NCBI RefSeq assembly: GCF_900099675.1 | Contig: NZ_FNDQ01000005.1 | Location: 62,001 to 126,000, forward strand | Direction of reading: 5' to 3' | DNA length: 64,000 bases | Source of the DNA: Myroides phaeus | Lineage (GTDB): Bacteria > Bacteroidota > Bacteroidia > Flavobacteriales > Flavobacteriaceae | Shown here: piece after piece, positions 10,901-20,300 of the stretch | Numbering within the stretch: the stretch's first letter is position 1 | Layout of the letters: the number at the start of each line of letters is the position of its first letter | Position numbers and translations under genes: made by a program | Notes under the pieces: model-generated | What the model was told of the DNA's origin: nothing | The model's input: the letters and a program-made list of their open reading frames with translations, nothing else | Databases searched by the model: none

Positions 10901-11376
10901 ACCCAATACAAGGATCATTTATCATAGAAGAGCTAACAGATTTAGTTGAGGAAGCTGTGTTACAAGAGTTTGATAGAATTACTGAAAGAGGTGGAGTACT
11001 TGGAGCGATGGAAACAATGTACCAGCGCTCTAAAATTCAGGAAGAGTCGCTGTATTACGAGACATTAAAACACGACGGTCGTTTCCCAATTATTGGTGTA
11101 AACACTTTCTTGAGTTCTAAAGGATCACCTACAGTAGTTCCTGCTGAGGTAATTCGCGCAACAGAAGAAGAGAAACTGTTCCAAATTCAAACAAAGGAGA
11201 ATTTGAATAAAGCTAACGAAGCTTTGGTAGCTCAGCAATTGGCGCATATCCAAGAAGTGGCTATTCAGAATGGCAATATTTTCGAAGCGTTGATGGATGC
11301 TACAAAAGTGTGTTCATTAGGACAAATTACCTCTGCTTTGTTTGAAGTAGGCGGACAATACAGACGAAATATGTAG
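7942..11376 (+). CDS. icmF: Fused isobutyryl-CoA mutase (IcmF)
   Basis: A 1144-residue adenosylcobalamin enzyme interconverting isobutyryl-CoA and n-butyryl-CoA; some relatives prefer pivalyl- or isovaleryl-CoA. Domain order is that of IcmF: N-terminal B12-binding domain with D-G-H-D at 23-26, then a MeaB-like chaperone GTPase with P-loop G-T-G-G-A-G-K-S-S (about 204-212) and base-specificity N-K-F-D (about 344-347), then the mutase TIM barrel. The barrel motif [17 protein letters not shown] near 593 is typical of IcmF rather than of methylmalonyl-CoA mutase. The fused GTPase guards cofactor loading. It is a single-gene unit with its own promoter and terminator. Confidence 0.95.
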   Translation: MQQNTPYVPKNKVRIVTAAALFDGHDAAINIMRRIIQATGCEVIHLGHDKSVEEVVNTAIQEDANAIAMTSYQGGHNEYFKYMYDLLQEKGAGHIRIVGGGGGVILPSEIKELMDYGITRLYSPDDGRAMGLQGMINDMVQGADYPTMDLQLPEGKDVYQSLADKDITTISRLISLAENREEDFLKLFKFDEAKHKNTPVLGITGTGGAGKSSMVDELVRRFLIDFPEKTVALVSVDPSKRKTGGALLGDRIRMNSINNPRVYMRSLATRQSNLALSRYVEETLQVLQVANYDLIILETSGIGQSDTEILDHSDASLYIMTPEFGAATQLEKIDMLDFADIVAINKFDKRGALDAIRDVKKQYQRNHNLWDVNPDEMPVFGTIASQFNDPGTNALYKAIMDKVVEKTGADLKTGFEITKEMSEKVYVIPPNRTRYLSEIAENNRKYDDTVLTQKEVAQKLYGIFKTLHSVAGKQPEIDKSGIVEASVASKDEDTQLFVNLLIKEFDKVKMNLDPYNWEVILMWDEKVNKYKNPVYSFKVRDKEIKIATHSESLSHLQIPKIALPKYEAWGDILRWSLQENVPGEFPFTSGLYPFKREGEDPTRMFAGEGGPERTNRRFHYVSLGMPAKRLSTAFDSVTLYGNDPGHRPDIYGKIGNAGVSICCLDDAKKLYSGFNLAHALTSVSMTINGPAPMLLGFFMNAAIDQQCELYIKEHDLVDEVEAKIAEIYKKKGVERPRYNGELPEGNDGLGLMLLGVTGDQVLPKEVYDEIKKNTLSQVRGTVQADILKEDQAQNTCIFSTEFALRLMGDVQEYFINKNVRNFYSVSISGYHIAEAGANPITQLAFTLANGFTYVEYYLSRGMDINAFGPNLSFFFSNGIDPEYAVIGRVARRIWAKALKNKYGANERAQMLKYHIQTSGRSLHAQEIDFNDIRTTLQALYAIYDNCNSLHTNAYDEAITTPTEESVRRAMAIQLIINKELGLAKNENPIQGSFIIEELTDLVEEAVLQEFDRITERGGVLGAMETMYQRSKIQEESLYYETLKHDGRFPIIGVNTFLSSKGSPTVVPAEVIRATEEEKLFQIQTKENLNKANEALVAQQLAHIQEVAIQNGNIFEALMDATKVCSLGQITSALFEVGGQYRRNM

Positions 11377-11397
11377 GTTTTTTTTGAATAAAATAAT

Positions 11398-11440
11398 GTT
11401 TAAAAAGGTTTAAAGATGTATTTCTTTAAACCTTTTTTGT
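11398..11440 (+). terminator. Terminator after icmF
   Basis: AAAAAGGTTTAAAGA and TTCTTTAAACCTTTTTT form a stem of about 14 bp around a five-base loop, with a T run. Confidence 0.85.
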
Positions 11441-11588
11441 TGAAAAGTATTCAAAATATCTATTTTAAAAAATATATCATATTTTTTTAATGTTAAAATA
11501 AAAAGAATAGTGTAATTTAACTCTTAACGGGAATGTTTTATTTTTTAATATCTCGGATATTTTATTTAAATATTGTATAAATTTTAAG

Positions 11589-11624
11589 TTGCTTGCAAGT
11601 GAATAAAAAAGTTGTGTATATTGG
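11589..11624 (+). promoter_or_regulatory. Candidate promoter of an orphan transcription unit
   Basis: TTG at 11593-11595 and TATATTGG at 11617-11624 resemble a -33/-7 pair with a somewhat long 21-bp spacing. The -7 element is nearly the same as the one proposed for icmF. The next strong terminator is at 11777. Confidence 0.35.
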
Positions 11625-11630
11625 AACACT

Positions 11631-11803
11631 TTAAAAAACGAAATAGAAAGACAAAAGATGAGGCAATAGATTTTGCGTTTTTAAAAGAGATTAAAACAGA
11701 CTTGCAAGAGAGTCATTAGATACGAAACCCTAACCAAACTATAACTATAACAATTGAAAGATTGTTTTATTTCTGAAAGAGACTTTTTAAGTCTCTTTTT
11801 TTA
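11631..11803 (+). ncRNA. Candidate small RNA of about 170 nt (or tiny gene)
   Basis: This stretch sits between a promoter-like sequence and a good terminator, and contains no ATG frame longer than a few codons. A 32-codon frame beginning with TTG at 11621 and ending at 11719 would encode a basic, lysine-rich peptide, but its start falls inside the proposed -7 element. The middle (about 11720-11760) is C- and A-rich and probably unpaired. It matches no RNA family I recognise. Confidence 0.35.
11777..11803 (+). terminator. Terminator of the orphan unit
   Basis: AGAGACTT and AAGTCTCT pair around TTTA and are followed by a long T run. Confidence 0.75.
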
Positions 11804-11826
11804 TTGTTTTTTTTGCATAGTATAGA

Positions 11827-11867
11827 AACAACAAGAGGCTGTCCATTTAGACAGCCTCTTGTTGTTT
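11827..11867. terminator. Long perfect inverted repeat, terminator of the lipase gene
   Basis: AACAACAAGAGGCTGTC and its exact complement flank a six-base loop, giving a 17-bp stem. It lies just past the 3' end of the minus-strand lipase gene and can act in both directions. Confidence 0.75.
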
Positions 11868-11915
11868 TATCTCGTATTGAGTTCTTCAAAACGAACATCA
11901 ATCTTAAGTGTATGC

Positions 11916-13004
11916 TTATAATTGTTTTTCTATTAAGTGTAGATAAGCAGGAGGTAAGTGATGTGTCATAATACTCTCCGGTTTGTGAAACTCCCTTTGG
12001 TATTCAGGATCAGCTTGTCCGTCCAATATAATAGGATTACTACAACGAGCGTAGTTGTTATTTGAACTATAAGTAGGTTCTTTTAACTCAGGTAAATGTG
12101 TTTGCACCATAGAGAAAACAAACGAACCCAAGTATTTTTTACTTCGTTTAACGCTTTTTTCAGGAGGGTTCTTAATCTTGTTGAATATTGCTTTTGCAAA
12201 GATGCGCTTTGGCCAAGAAAGCTTTTTAAGCGCTTGTTTCACTTCACCTTCAGAAAGAGGACTAATCTCATTAAAGTCGCGCAAGGTCTGTGTTGTTGGA
12301 GGAACTTCCGGAACCCAGTCTTGTGTATTGATAATTGCGTAACTCCAGTTTTTGGTCATCTTCTCATATTGGTAAGCAAAATACATATTACCCGGTTTAG
12401 GAGGAGCAATAGCGTAAACTTTAAACTGAATATCTTGAGGTAACAGTCCTTGTTGTTGCATCTGAATTAAGTTGGCAGTTAGCAAAAAAGCAATCGCCGC
12501 ACCTTGACTGTGTCCTGATATAATAAGTTCCTTTACATTATTTTTATACAAGCTGTCTATCTTTGGTTTGATGTCTTGTAATAAGTATAACGAAGCAATT
12601 GTCCACCCAGCGTGTACCGTAGCTCTTTCATCATCAGATAATTTGTAATCAACAGTTGTTTCGTTATCCAACTGTATTTTTCCCTGACTCGGAATCATTG
12701 CCGCATAGTAGTTTGCTAACCAGCTACTGCCTTTGTTGACAGAACCACGTATAACAACCTCGTGCACGTTAGATGCAGTGTTTTTGTAAAGTCCCCACAT
12801 ATTAGTTAGTCCGACTTCAGGAGATCTATATATATTAGTATATCCTGTCATCTGACGAAGTGAGTCAACGCTGTATGCCTTGTGAATATCATTAGCCAAT
12901 ATAGCACTGTTTAATACCTCTTGTTTTTCAAACTGAGGCTTTAATGTCTGCCCGTAAGACAGTGAAGAAACAAATAAACAAGCCAGTAGAATTTTTCTAA
13001 TCAT
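11916..13004 (-). CDS. Secreted lipase, class 3 alpha/beta hydrolase
   Basis: A 362-residue protein with a signal peptide (residues 1-19, ending S-Y-G-Q). The nucleophile elbow I-S-G-H-S-Q-G-A-A has its serine at residue 166, and V-I-R-G-S (84-88) is the usual class 3 lipase strand that forms the oxyanion hole. The catalytic Asp is probably in the T-Q-D-W-V-P-E-V-P segment near 228-236. Likely cuts glycerides or phospholipids outside the cytoplasm. It stands alone. A possible -7 element, TAACTTTG, lies on the minus strand at 13061-13068. Confidence 0.85.
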   Translation of the reverse strand: MIRKILLACLFVSSLSYGQTLKPQFEKQEVLNSAILANDIHKAYSVDSLRQMTGYTNIYRSPEVGLTNMWGLYKNTASNVHEVVIRGSVNKGSSWLANYYAAMIPSQGKIQLDNETTVDYKLSDDERATVHAGWTIASLYLLQDIKPKIDSLYKNNVKELIISGHSQGAAIAFLLTANLIQMQQQGLLPQDIQFKVYAIAPPKPGNMYFAYQYEKMTKNWSYAIINTQDWVPEVPPTTQTLRDFNEISPLSEGEVKQALKKLSWPKRIFAKAIFNKIKNPPEKSVKRSKKYLGSFVFSMVQTHLPELKEPTYSSNNNYARCSNPIILDGQADPEYQREFHKPESIMTHHLPPAYLHLIEKQL

Positions 13005-13135
13005 AAAATGTAATATTTAAACACACATATAAGTAAAAGTCCTGTAAAAAGAAACTTTTTCAAAGTTAATGCTTAAAATTTTTACCTGCGGCATAAAAGT
13101 TGTAATTTAGAATAATATATAAAAATCAAACAATT

Positions 13136-13780
13136 ATGACTAATTCATTTGTAAAAACTGTCAAAGACAGAGTTAAAAACTGGTATATTCCCGCAATTGT
13201 TGGGGCACTATTTGTAGTTGGTGGAATCTATATATTTATGACGCCGTTAGCTTCTTATTTCTCCCTTACGGTATTGTTCAGTTGTATGTTTTTAATATCA
13301 GGGATATTTGAAATAGCCTTTGCATTTTCTAACCGTGATCAGTTAGACGGTTGGGGATGGATGTTATTTTCGGGTATTGTTGATTTAATCTTAGGTACAA
13401 TCTTGATTGGTAATCCTTCATTATCAGCGGTTGTCTTACCTATTTTTGTAGGATTTGGATTGATGTTCCGTTCTATGAGAGGAATGGGAATTGCATTTGA
13501 CTTAAAGAATTACGGTGTTAAATCGTGGACAGGTCTATTTGTATTTGCTTTATTGGGAATGATTTTCGCTTTCTTTATGTTGTGGAATCTTGAATTTGGA
13601 GCATTTACAATTGTGTATTGGACTGCCTTCTCATTTATATTATTAGGTGTTTATGGAATTATGTATGGTTTCTTCTTGAGAAGAATTAAGAAACACGCAG
13701 GAGAGATAGACCAAGAATTAGTAGAAAAGTATGAAGCGATTAAAGAAGAGATGAGAAAAAGACTTCACGGAGATCGTTAA
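13136..13780 (+). CDS. HdeD family (DUF308) membrane protein
   Basis: A 214-residue protein with six hydrophobic segments between about residues 18 and 178, arranged as the repeated pairs typical of DUF308/HdeD. E. coli HdeD is linked to acid resistance at high cell density; the role in Bacteroidota is unknown. The C-terminal tail (about 180-214) is highly charged and cytosolic. It is divergent from the lipase gene. Confidence 0.8.
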   Translation: MTNSFVKTVKDRVKNWYIPAIVGALFVVGGIYIFMTPLASYFSLTVLFSCMFLISGIFEIAFAFSNRDQLDGWGWMLFSGIVDLILGTILIGNPSLSAVVLPIFVGFGLMFRSMRGMGIAFDLKNYGVKSWTGLFVFALLGMIFAFFMLWNLEFGAFTIVYWTAFSFILLGVYGIMYGFFLRRIKKHAGEIDQELVEKYEAIKEEMRKRLHGDR

Positions 13781-13856
13781 TATCTAAAAAAAAATATAAA
13801 ATTGATACTTGCAATTTAATAATTCTTATTTTGCATAGAATATAAATATGTAAAGT

Positions 13857-14426
13857 ATGAAAAAGTTAAGTTTAATAGTTGCATTTATTACAAGTGCATT
13901 GTTTTTAGGAAGTTGTGAAGGACCTACGGGGCCTGCAGGACCAGCGATTTATCCTTCAATATTTGAATATACCTTCAGTTTTGATGGAGACTTAGATAAA
14001 AATGTAGTTGGGCATTTACAGCAAGCGCCTGTAAAGGTTTACGACGGAGATATTGTCTTAGCCTATATATTGACTGGGGTAACTAATGATAATAAACGAA
14101 TTTGGACACCAATGCCTCATCGTTATTTTGTAACAGATATAGATACAAATAAAGAAGAGGAGTTAGAGTTTAGCTATAACTTTAGTCCATACGATATTGA
14201 GATTACTGCAAGTGCTTCAACTAAATTGAGATTATTTAATGGAGATGCTCAAGGAAAAAATGGTTTACTAAAAGGCAGAACTTTTAGAGTAGCTTATATT
14301 CCAGCGCAAGACCCAAGACAAGTAAATAAATCTGTTGAAGGTAAAAATGTAAGAACACCATTAAGTTATGAAGAAGCAGTAGCGAAGTATAACTTACAAA
14401 ATGTAGTAGTGAAAAAGCAAAATTAG
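13857..14426 (+). CDS. Lipoprotein with short collagen-like stretch
   Basis: A 189-residue protein with a lipoprotein signal peptide; the lipobox L-G-S-C puts the lipidated cysteine at residue 20. Directly after it comes E-G-P-T-G-P-A-G-P-A, a short Gly-Pro-rich linker resembling collagen repeats. The rest looks like a beta-rich globular domain with no recognised family. The linker may hold the domain away from the membrane. It is 76 bp behind the HdeD-like gene and ends at its own terminator. Confidence 0.7.
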   Translation: MKKLSLIVAFITSALFLGSCEGPTGPAGPAIYPSIFEYTFSFDGDLDKNVVGHLQQAPVKVYDGDIVLAYILTGVTNDNKRIWTPMPHRYFVTDIDTNKEEELEFSYNFSPYDIEITASASTKLRLFNGDAQGKNGLLKGRTFRVAYIPAQDPRQVNKSVEGKNVRTPLSYEEAVAKYNLQNVVVKKQN

Positions 14427-14447
14427 TTGCTATTCCACAAATAAACC

Positions 14448-14480
14448 GAAAAGGCGAAATAGAGATATTTCGCCTTTTTT
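14448..14480 (+). terminator. Terminator after the lipoprotein gene
   Basis: AAAAGGCGAAATA and TATTTCGCCTTTTTT form a perfect stem with a GAGA loop and a T run. Confidence 0.85.
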
Positions 14481-14499
14481 ATTTTTTAACCTCTAAATT

Positions 14500-14559
14500 A
14501 TAGGGGGTCAGTTCTCAAAAAGTGCTGTTTTGAATTTTTTTTCAAAAAAAATAGGGGGT
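14500..14559 (+). promoter_or_regulatory. Upstream region of glnN with paired G-run motifs
   Basis: The nine-mer ATAGGGGGT occurs at 14500-14508 and again at 14551-14559, 51 bp apart. Between them lies the dyad TTTTGAA/TTCAAAA. Runs of five G stand out in this AT-rich DNA. A nitrogen-control site is possible but not shown. Confidence 0.3.
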
Positions 14560-14633
14560 GTGTGTCGAAAATAAGATGAAATACCATAAATTTGTTGTCT
14601 ATAACAAAGGGGTTAACCTCAAAAAACAATATT

Positions 14634-16820
14634 ATGTCAACATTTCGTTTTCGAGCAATTGAAAAAGCAGCTTCAAGAGAAACTGTACAAGTAGAAGAAC
14701 TGGGTAGAAAATCATTAATTTTTGGCGATAATGTATTTAACGATAAGTCTATGCGTCAATTTCTTACGCCAGAAGCTTATCAAGCAGTTAAAAACGCTCA
14801 ATTAGGTATTAAGATTGACCGTAAACTTGCAGAATACATAGCATTAGGTATGAAAGAGTGGGCTCTGTCAAGAGGAGTTACTCATTATACACACTGGTTT
14901 CAACCATTGACCGGTACTACTGCAGAAAAGCACGATGCTTTCTTTGAAACACAATTCGATGGTGATCCATTAGAACAATTTAACGGTAGTCAGTTAGTTC
15001 AACAAGAATCTGACGCGTCAAGTTTTCCTAACGGAGGTATTCGTAACACTTTTGAAGCACGAGGGTACACAGCTTGGGATCCAACATCTCCGGCGTTTAT
15101 CTTTAACTCGGCTTTGTGTATTCCAACTGTATTTATTTCTTATACAGGAGAAGCATTGGACAACAAAACACCTTTGTTAAAAGCAATTACTGCTATTGAT
15201 GACGCTGCAACTGAAGTGGCTAAATTATTTGACAAAAACGTACGTAAAGTAACTCCAACTTTAGGGTGGGAGCAAGAATACTTCTTAGTGGACTCTGCTT
15301 TGGCAGCATCTCGTCCTGATATTTTGACTACTGGTAGAACTTTATTAGGGCATACAGCGGCAAAAGGACAACAATTAGATGACCACTATTTTGGTTCTAT
15401 TCCTACACGTGTATTGAATTATATGCACGATTTAGAGAACCAATGTATTTTATTGGGTATTCCAGTAAAAACAAGACACAATGAGGTAGCACCAAACCAA
15501 TTTGAGTTAGCGCCAATCTTTGAAGAAACAAACTTAGCAGTGGACCACAACTCCTTGTTAATGGATGTAATGAGAAAAGTGGCTGAAAGACACCATTTTA
15601 AAGTGCTTTTTCACGAAAAACCATTCAAAGGTGTTAACGGATCAGGTAAACATAACAACTGGTCTTTGGCAACAGATACTGGGGTTAACTTATTAAGCCC
15701 AAGTAAAACACCAAAGAGCAACTTACAATTCTTAACATTCTTTATCAATACAATTAAAGCTGTAAACGATAACGAAGAGTTATTAAGATCGTCAATTGCA
15801 TCTGCAAGTAATGATCACCGTTTAGGGGCAAATGAAGCACCACCAGCAATTGTATCTATCTTTATTGGGCAACAATTGACTAAAGTGTTGAACGAGCTTA
15901 AAGATGTTACTGATGGTAAGTTATCTCCAGAAGAGAAAACAGATTTAAAATTAAACGTAGTAGGAAAAATTCCAGATGTATTATTAGACAATACAGACCG
16001 CAACAGAACTTCTCCATTTGCGTTTACAGGAAATAAGTTTGAGTTTAGAGCTGTTGGTTCTACAGCAAACTGTGCTGGACCGATGACTGTATTAAACACA
16101 ATCGTAGCTAAACAGTTGAGAGACTTCAAAGCAGAGGTTGACAGCTTAATTGGAAACGATGGTTTAAAACGCGACGAGGCTATTTTCAACGTTTTACGTG
16201 AGTACATCAAGCAAAGTGAAAGAATTCTTTTTGAAGGAGATGGATACAGTGATGAATGGGAAAAAGAAGCTGAGGCAAGAGGATTGAGTAATAATAAAAA
16301 CACGCCAAGTGCTTTAAAAATTAAGAAAGATCCTAAGTCAATTGCGCTATTTGAAGAAATGGGAGTAATGACAGGAGTAGAGATGGAAGCGAGATATGAA
16401 ATTGAGTTGGAAGAATACGTTAAACGTATCCAAATCGAAGGACGTGTGTTAGGTGATATCGCTAAAAACCACGTAATTCCAACAGCAATTAAGTATCAAA
16501 ACTTAGTAATCGAAAACGTAAAAGGATTAAAAGAGATTTTTGGTGAAAATGATTTTGCATCTGTTGCGACAGAACAAATCCACATCATCAAAAAAATATC
16601 ACACCATATTGAGCAAATAAACGTGAAAGTAATAGAAATGACTAATGAGCGTAAAAAAGCAAACAATATTGATGATATTGAATTACAAGCGGAAGTTTAC
16701 TGCAACAATGTGAAACCTTATTTTGACGTAATTCGCTACCACAGTGATAAGTTAGAAATGATGGTTGACAATGAATTGTGGACTTTGACAAAGTACAGAG
16801 AGTTACTTTTTACTAATTAG
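14634..16820 (+). CDS. glnN: Glutamine synthetase type III (GSIII)
   Basis: A 728-residue enzyme making glutamine from glutamate, ammonia and ATP. Length and sequence fit the GSIII family of Bacteroidota, not the shorter GlnA. Visible landmarks are W-E-Q-E-Y-F-L-V (metal-binding Glu strand), K-T-R-H-N-E-V-A-P-N-Q-F-E-L-A-P, N-G-S-G-K-H-N-N-W-S, and A-N-E-A-P-P-A-I. The ATG at 14634 is preferred over an upstream TTG at 14592 because the usual M-S-T-F-R-F-R N-terminus begins there. It is a single-gene unit with a terminator. Confidence 0.95.
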   Translation: MSTFRFRAIEKAASRETVQVEELGRKSLIFGDNVFNDKSMRQFLTPEAYQAVKNAQLGIKIDRKLAEYIALGMKEWALSRGVTHYTHWFQPLTGTTAEKHDAFFETQFDGDPLEQFNGSQLVQQESDASSFPNGGIRNTFEARGYTAWDPTSPAFIFNSALCIPTVFISYTGEALDNKTPLLKAITAIDDAATEVAKLFDKNVRKVTPTLGWEQEYFLVDSALAASRPDILTTGRTLLGHTAAKGQQLDDHYFGSIPTRVLNYMHDLENQCILLGIPVKTRHNEVAPNQFELAPIFEETNLAVDHNSLLMDVMRKVAERHHFKVLFHEKPFKGVNGSGKHNNWSLATDTGVNLLSPSKTPKSNLQFLTFFINTIKAVNDNEELLRSSIASASNDHRLGANEAPPAIVSIFIGQQLTKVLNELKDVTDGKLSPEEKTDLKLNVVGKIPDVLLDNTDRNRTSPFAFTGNKFEFRAVGSTANCAGPMTVLNTIVAKQLRDFKAEVDSLIGNDGLKRDEAIFNVLREYIKQSERILFEGDGYSDEWEKEAEARGLSNNKNTPSALKIKKDPKSIALFEEMGVMTGVEMEARYEIELEEYVKRIQIEGRVLGDIAKNHVIPTAIKYQNLVIENVKGLKEIFGENDFASVATEQIHIIKKISHHIEQINVKVIEMTNERKKANNIDDIELQAEVYCNNVKPYFDVIRYHSDKLEMMVDNELWTLTKYRELLFTN

Positions 16821-16855
16821 GATACACACTATCACTATACAACACAGCACTTATT

Positions 16856-16890
16856 GAAAAAGGTCTTATCGTTTTGATAAGGCCTTTTTT
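16856..16890 (+). terminator. Terminator after glnN
   Basis: AAAAAGGTCTTATC and GATAAGGCCTTTTTT pair around GTTTT and run into T residues. Confidence 0.85.
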
Positions 16891-17310
16891 ATTGTCCTAA
16901 AAGCACTCTATACTGAAGTTTTTGGGGTATAAGAAGAAACTGTTTTTCACTGCACTATTGTCAACCTATTGGTTTGAATAGCTAATTTGTTATTTATGCT
17001 GTACTTCGTAGCCGATAGGAAGTAAGTAAGTAAAATTTAGCCTGTACGTATGTTAAGCATTTGATAGCGTTGTAATTAGGCTTGATTTTTTTTGTGTAAT
17101 AATTATTGTTGTTCGTCATAGCAAACAAGGTGCCTTTTTGTTTGTGTTTTGTAGGGACCAAGTACCACATTGGTACCACATTCGTTCTAAAGACCTTCGG
17201 GAAATAGCCCCTATTTCCGGCTAAATGTGGTACTAATGTGGTACGAATGTCGAACAAGGTATAATTAAAACTCGTATAAGTCTCGTCGTTGCTGGGTTTG
17301 AAGCGTGTAT
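16891..17310. other. Non-coding stretch with symmetric element
   Basis: No convincing gene. A 118-codon frame on the minus strand (16994-17350) overlaps a terminator and a palindromic element and has composition unlike a flavobacterial protein. The notable content is the nested inverted repeat at 17162-17244. This stretch could be a remnant or footprint of a mobile element. Confidence 0.5.
17162..17244. repeat. Nested inverted repeat with doubled half-sites
   Basis: The decamer GTACCACATT occurs at 17162-17171 and 17173-17182. Its exact complement AATGTGGTAC occurs at 17224-17233 and 17235-17244. On each side the two copies are spaced 11 bp, one helical turn. Inside lies a second palindrome, GGAAATAG/CTATTTCC (17200-17207 and 17211-17218). 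The design suggests a site bound by a dimeric or tetrameric DNA-binding protein, or the end of a mobile element. Confidence 0.7.
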
Positions 17311-17358
17311 AAAAAAGAGAGACCGTTACTAAAAAGCAACGGTCTCTCAAAAAAAAGG
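17311..17358. terminator. Terminator of the czc operon
   Basis: GAGAGACCGTT and AACGGTCTCTC form an 11-bp perfect stem with a ten-base loop and A/T tracts on both sides. It lies directly behind the minus-strand efflux permease gene. Confidence 0.85.
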
Positions 17359-17368
17359 AATATGAACT

Positions 17369-20300
17369 TTATTTTTTCTCTTTGTCTTTATATGCCCAGT
17401 AGAAAACCTGTGGCAAGACAGTAAAGGATAATATCATACAAATAATCAATCCACCTACAATCATAATTGCTAATGGTTTCTGAATTTCAGACCCCATACC
17501 ATTTGACAATGCAGCCGGTAATAATCCCATAGATCCCATTAGGGCAATCATAATAACAGGTCGGATTCTACTTTTAACCCCTTCGTGAATAGCTTCTTTC
17601 AGAGGCATTCTACTGCGTAGGTTTTCTCGCATTTCACCAATCAGTACAATACCATCAATTGTAGCTACACCGAATAAGATAATAAATCCGATACCCGCAG
17701 AAATACCAAAGATAGTTCCCGTAGCCCAAAGAGATATAAATCCACCGATGAAGGCAAACGGAATTGTCAAGGCTGAAATAGCGGTGTCTTTTACATTTCC
17801 GAAGTTAAAGTAAAGTAATACAAGAATTAAGATTAGCGATACTGGAACCACTAACATCAATTGATTTGCAGCACGTTCTTTACTTTCAAACTCACCAGCC
17901 CATTCCATTTTGTTAGCCGTAGGTAAGTGTACTTCTTTCTCAACTTTTGCTTTTGCTTCAGCAATTGTGCTTCCTAAATCACGTCCCTCAATACTGAAAC
18001 CAACACCGATATATCTGCTACTTCCTTCTCTATAAATAAAAGCGGGACCAGTGTGGTAGTCAATCGTTGCAATCTCTTTCAGAGGCACTTGTTTTCCGTC
18101 TAATGTCGGAATTAAAATATCTTCAATTTTTTCAGCAGAATCTCTGTAATCTTTTTCAAAACGCAAGACAACATCAAACATTCTTTCATTTTCATAGAAA
18201 GTTGTAGCTGCTTGTCCTCCAATTGTCATTGCAATTACCGCTTGAGCATCAGCAGTAGTAACGGCATATTTAGCCATTTTATGATCGTGTAGTGCAATGC
18301 GAAGCTCAGGTAATCCAATATTTTTAAACACATTCAAATCAGTAATCCCCTCAACATCTTTTATACTACTTGCCACTTGATTAGCATATTTCTCAAGTTC
18401 AAATAAATCGTCACCGAATATTTTGATAACAAGCGAACTCTTAACACCCGCTACATACTCCTCAACGTTATCTTGTATTGGCTGACTAAACCCAAAGTTT
18501 ACACCAGGGTATTTCTCTAAAGAAACACGTATTTCCTCTAATAATTCGTCTTTTGAAATATGGCGTTTCCACTCATCTTGCGGTTTAAGCTCTGTGTGGA
18601 ATTCAATATTAAAGAATCCAGTAGGGTCCGTACCATCATTAGGACGACCAGTTTGCGTTAACACAAAATCAACTTCATCGTATTCGCGAATAATCGCTTT
18701 CATTTCTTTTGTCAAGCGAACAGACTCGTCTAAGTTGATACTACTTGGTAATGTAGCACGGATATATAAAGCCCCTTCGTTTAGTTTAGGTAAGAATTCA
18801 GAACCATAATAATGAAATCTAACCCCACAAACAACAAGGATAACTGCGAAGATTGAAATCGTTAGTTTCTTGTGCATATAACTCCAGTTGAACATTCTGT
18901 AAATATTCTTTTTGAAGAATCTTGAAATAACGTTTTCGCGCTCGCGTATATTTTTAGTTAATAGTAATTTACACATTGCAGGCACATACGTTAAGCTCAA
19001 GATCAACGATCCTAATAAAGCATAACCTAAGGTGAATGCAAGAGGTGAGAACATTTTACCTTCCACTTTTTGGAAAGAGAAGATAGGCATTAAAGCAACA
19101 ATCAAAATAAGAAGCGCAAAGAATATATATCCTGCTACGCTACTCGCACTTTTCTTAATAGTACCTAATTTAGACATACGATTAAAGCGTTGCATACCAA
19201 CCGTTTCAGCACGTTTTTCGAGCCCCACAAACACGTGTTCTACAATCACCAATGTTCCTTCTAATAGCAAACCAAAGTCTAAAGCCCCCATAGAAATAAG
19301 GTTGGCAGGAAGACCTTGTATTTTAAGCATTACAATAGCAAATAAGAAAGCTAAAGGAATAACAGAAGCAACAATAAATGTAGTTCTCCAATTGTATAAA
19401 AAGATAAATACAATAAGCGACACTAAGATAATTCCCTCTACAAGGTTTTTAGTTACCGTGTGAACCGTTGTATTTACTAAGTCAGTTCTATCAACAATCG
19501 GAATAATCTCTACATTCTTAGGTAAAATACGCTCATTCAAGTCTGCAATTTTCTCTTTTAAACTTGCGATTACAGCACTTGGATTTTCACCACGTAACAT
19601 AACTACAATTCCCTGTACCACATCATCTTCATCTTGAAAACCAACTTGACCTAAACGCGGTTTAGCAGCAATAGACACATTAGCAACGTGTTTAACTAAA
19701 ATAGGTGTATTACCTTTTACCTCAATTAAGATATTCTCGATATCTTCTAAATTATCCAAAAGGCCAACACCTCTAACCACATACGCTTGGTCTCCACGTT
19801 GAATAACATCACCACCTACGTTGATATTACTCTTTTCAACGGCTTCATACACATCTAAAGGAGACAAGTCATAATTCACTAACTCCGTAGGGTTAATCTG
19901 AATTTCATAGATTTTCTCTTCCCCACCAAAACTTACAACATCTGCAATACCAGGTACTGAAAGAAGTTCTCTTTCAATCACCCAATCCTGAATAGCTGTA
20001 ACCTCCTTGATAGGTAAGTCACTCTTAATGATATATCTAAATATTTCCCCCGTAGCCCCAGACGGAGCCTCAATTTCAAAGTCAGCTCCCTCAGGTAAGT
20101 CCACACTTCCCATACGGTTAGACGCATATTGTTGGGCGTAAAAATCGTCAATTTCATCATTAAACAATACAGTAACCACAGACAAACCAAAAAGCGATAT
20201 AGATCGAACCTCTGCTTTGTTAGGAATTGTATTCATTTCTTTAGAAATAGGCAGTGTAATAAACTTTTCTATTTCCTCTGCACTACGACCAGGCCACTGA

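Noticed and set aside
16994..17350. 118-codon frame on the minus strand between glnN and czcA
   Set aside because: It runs across a terminator and a palindromic element, has odd composition (many N, Y, T and R in low-complexity runs) and resembles no family I know.
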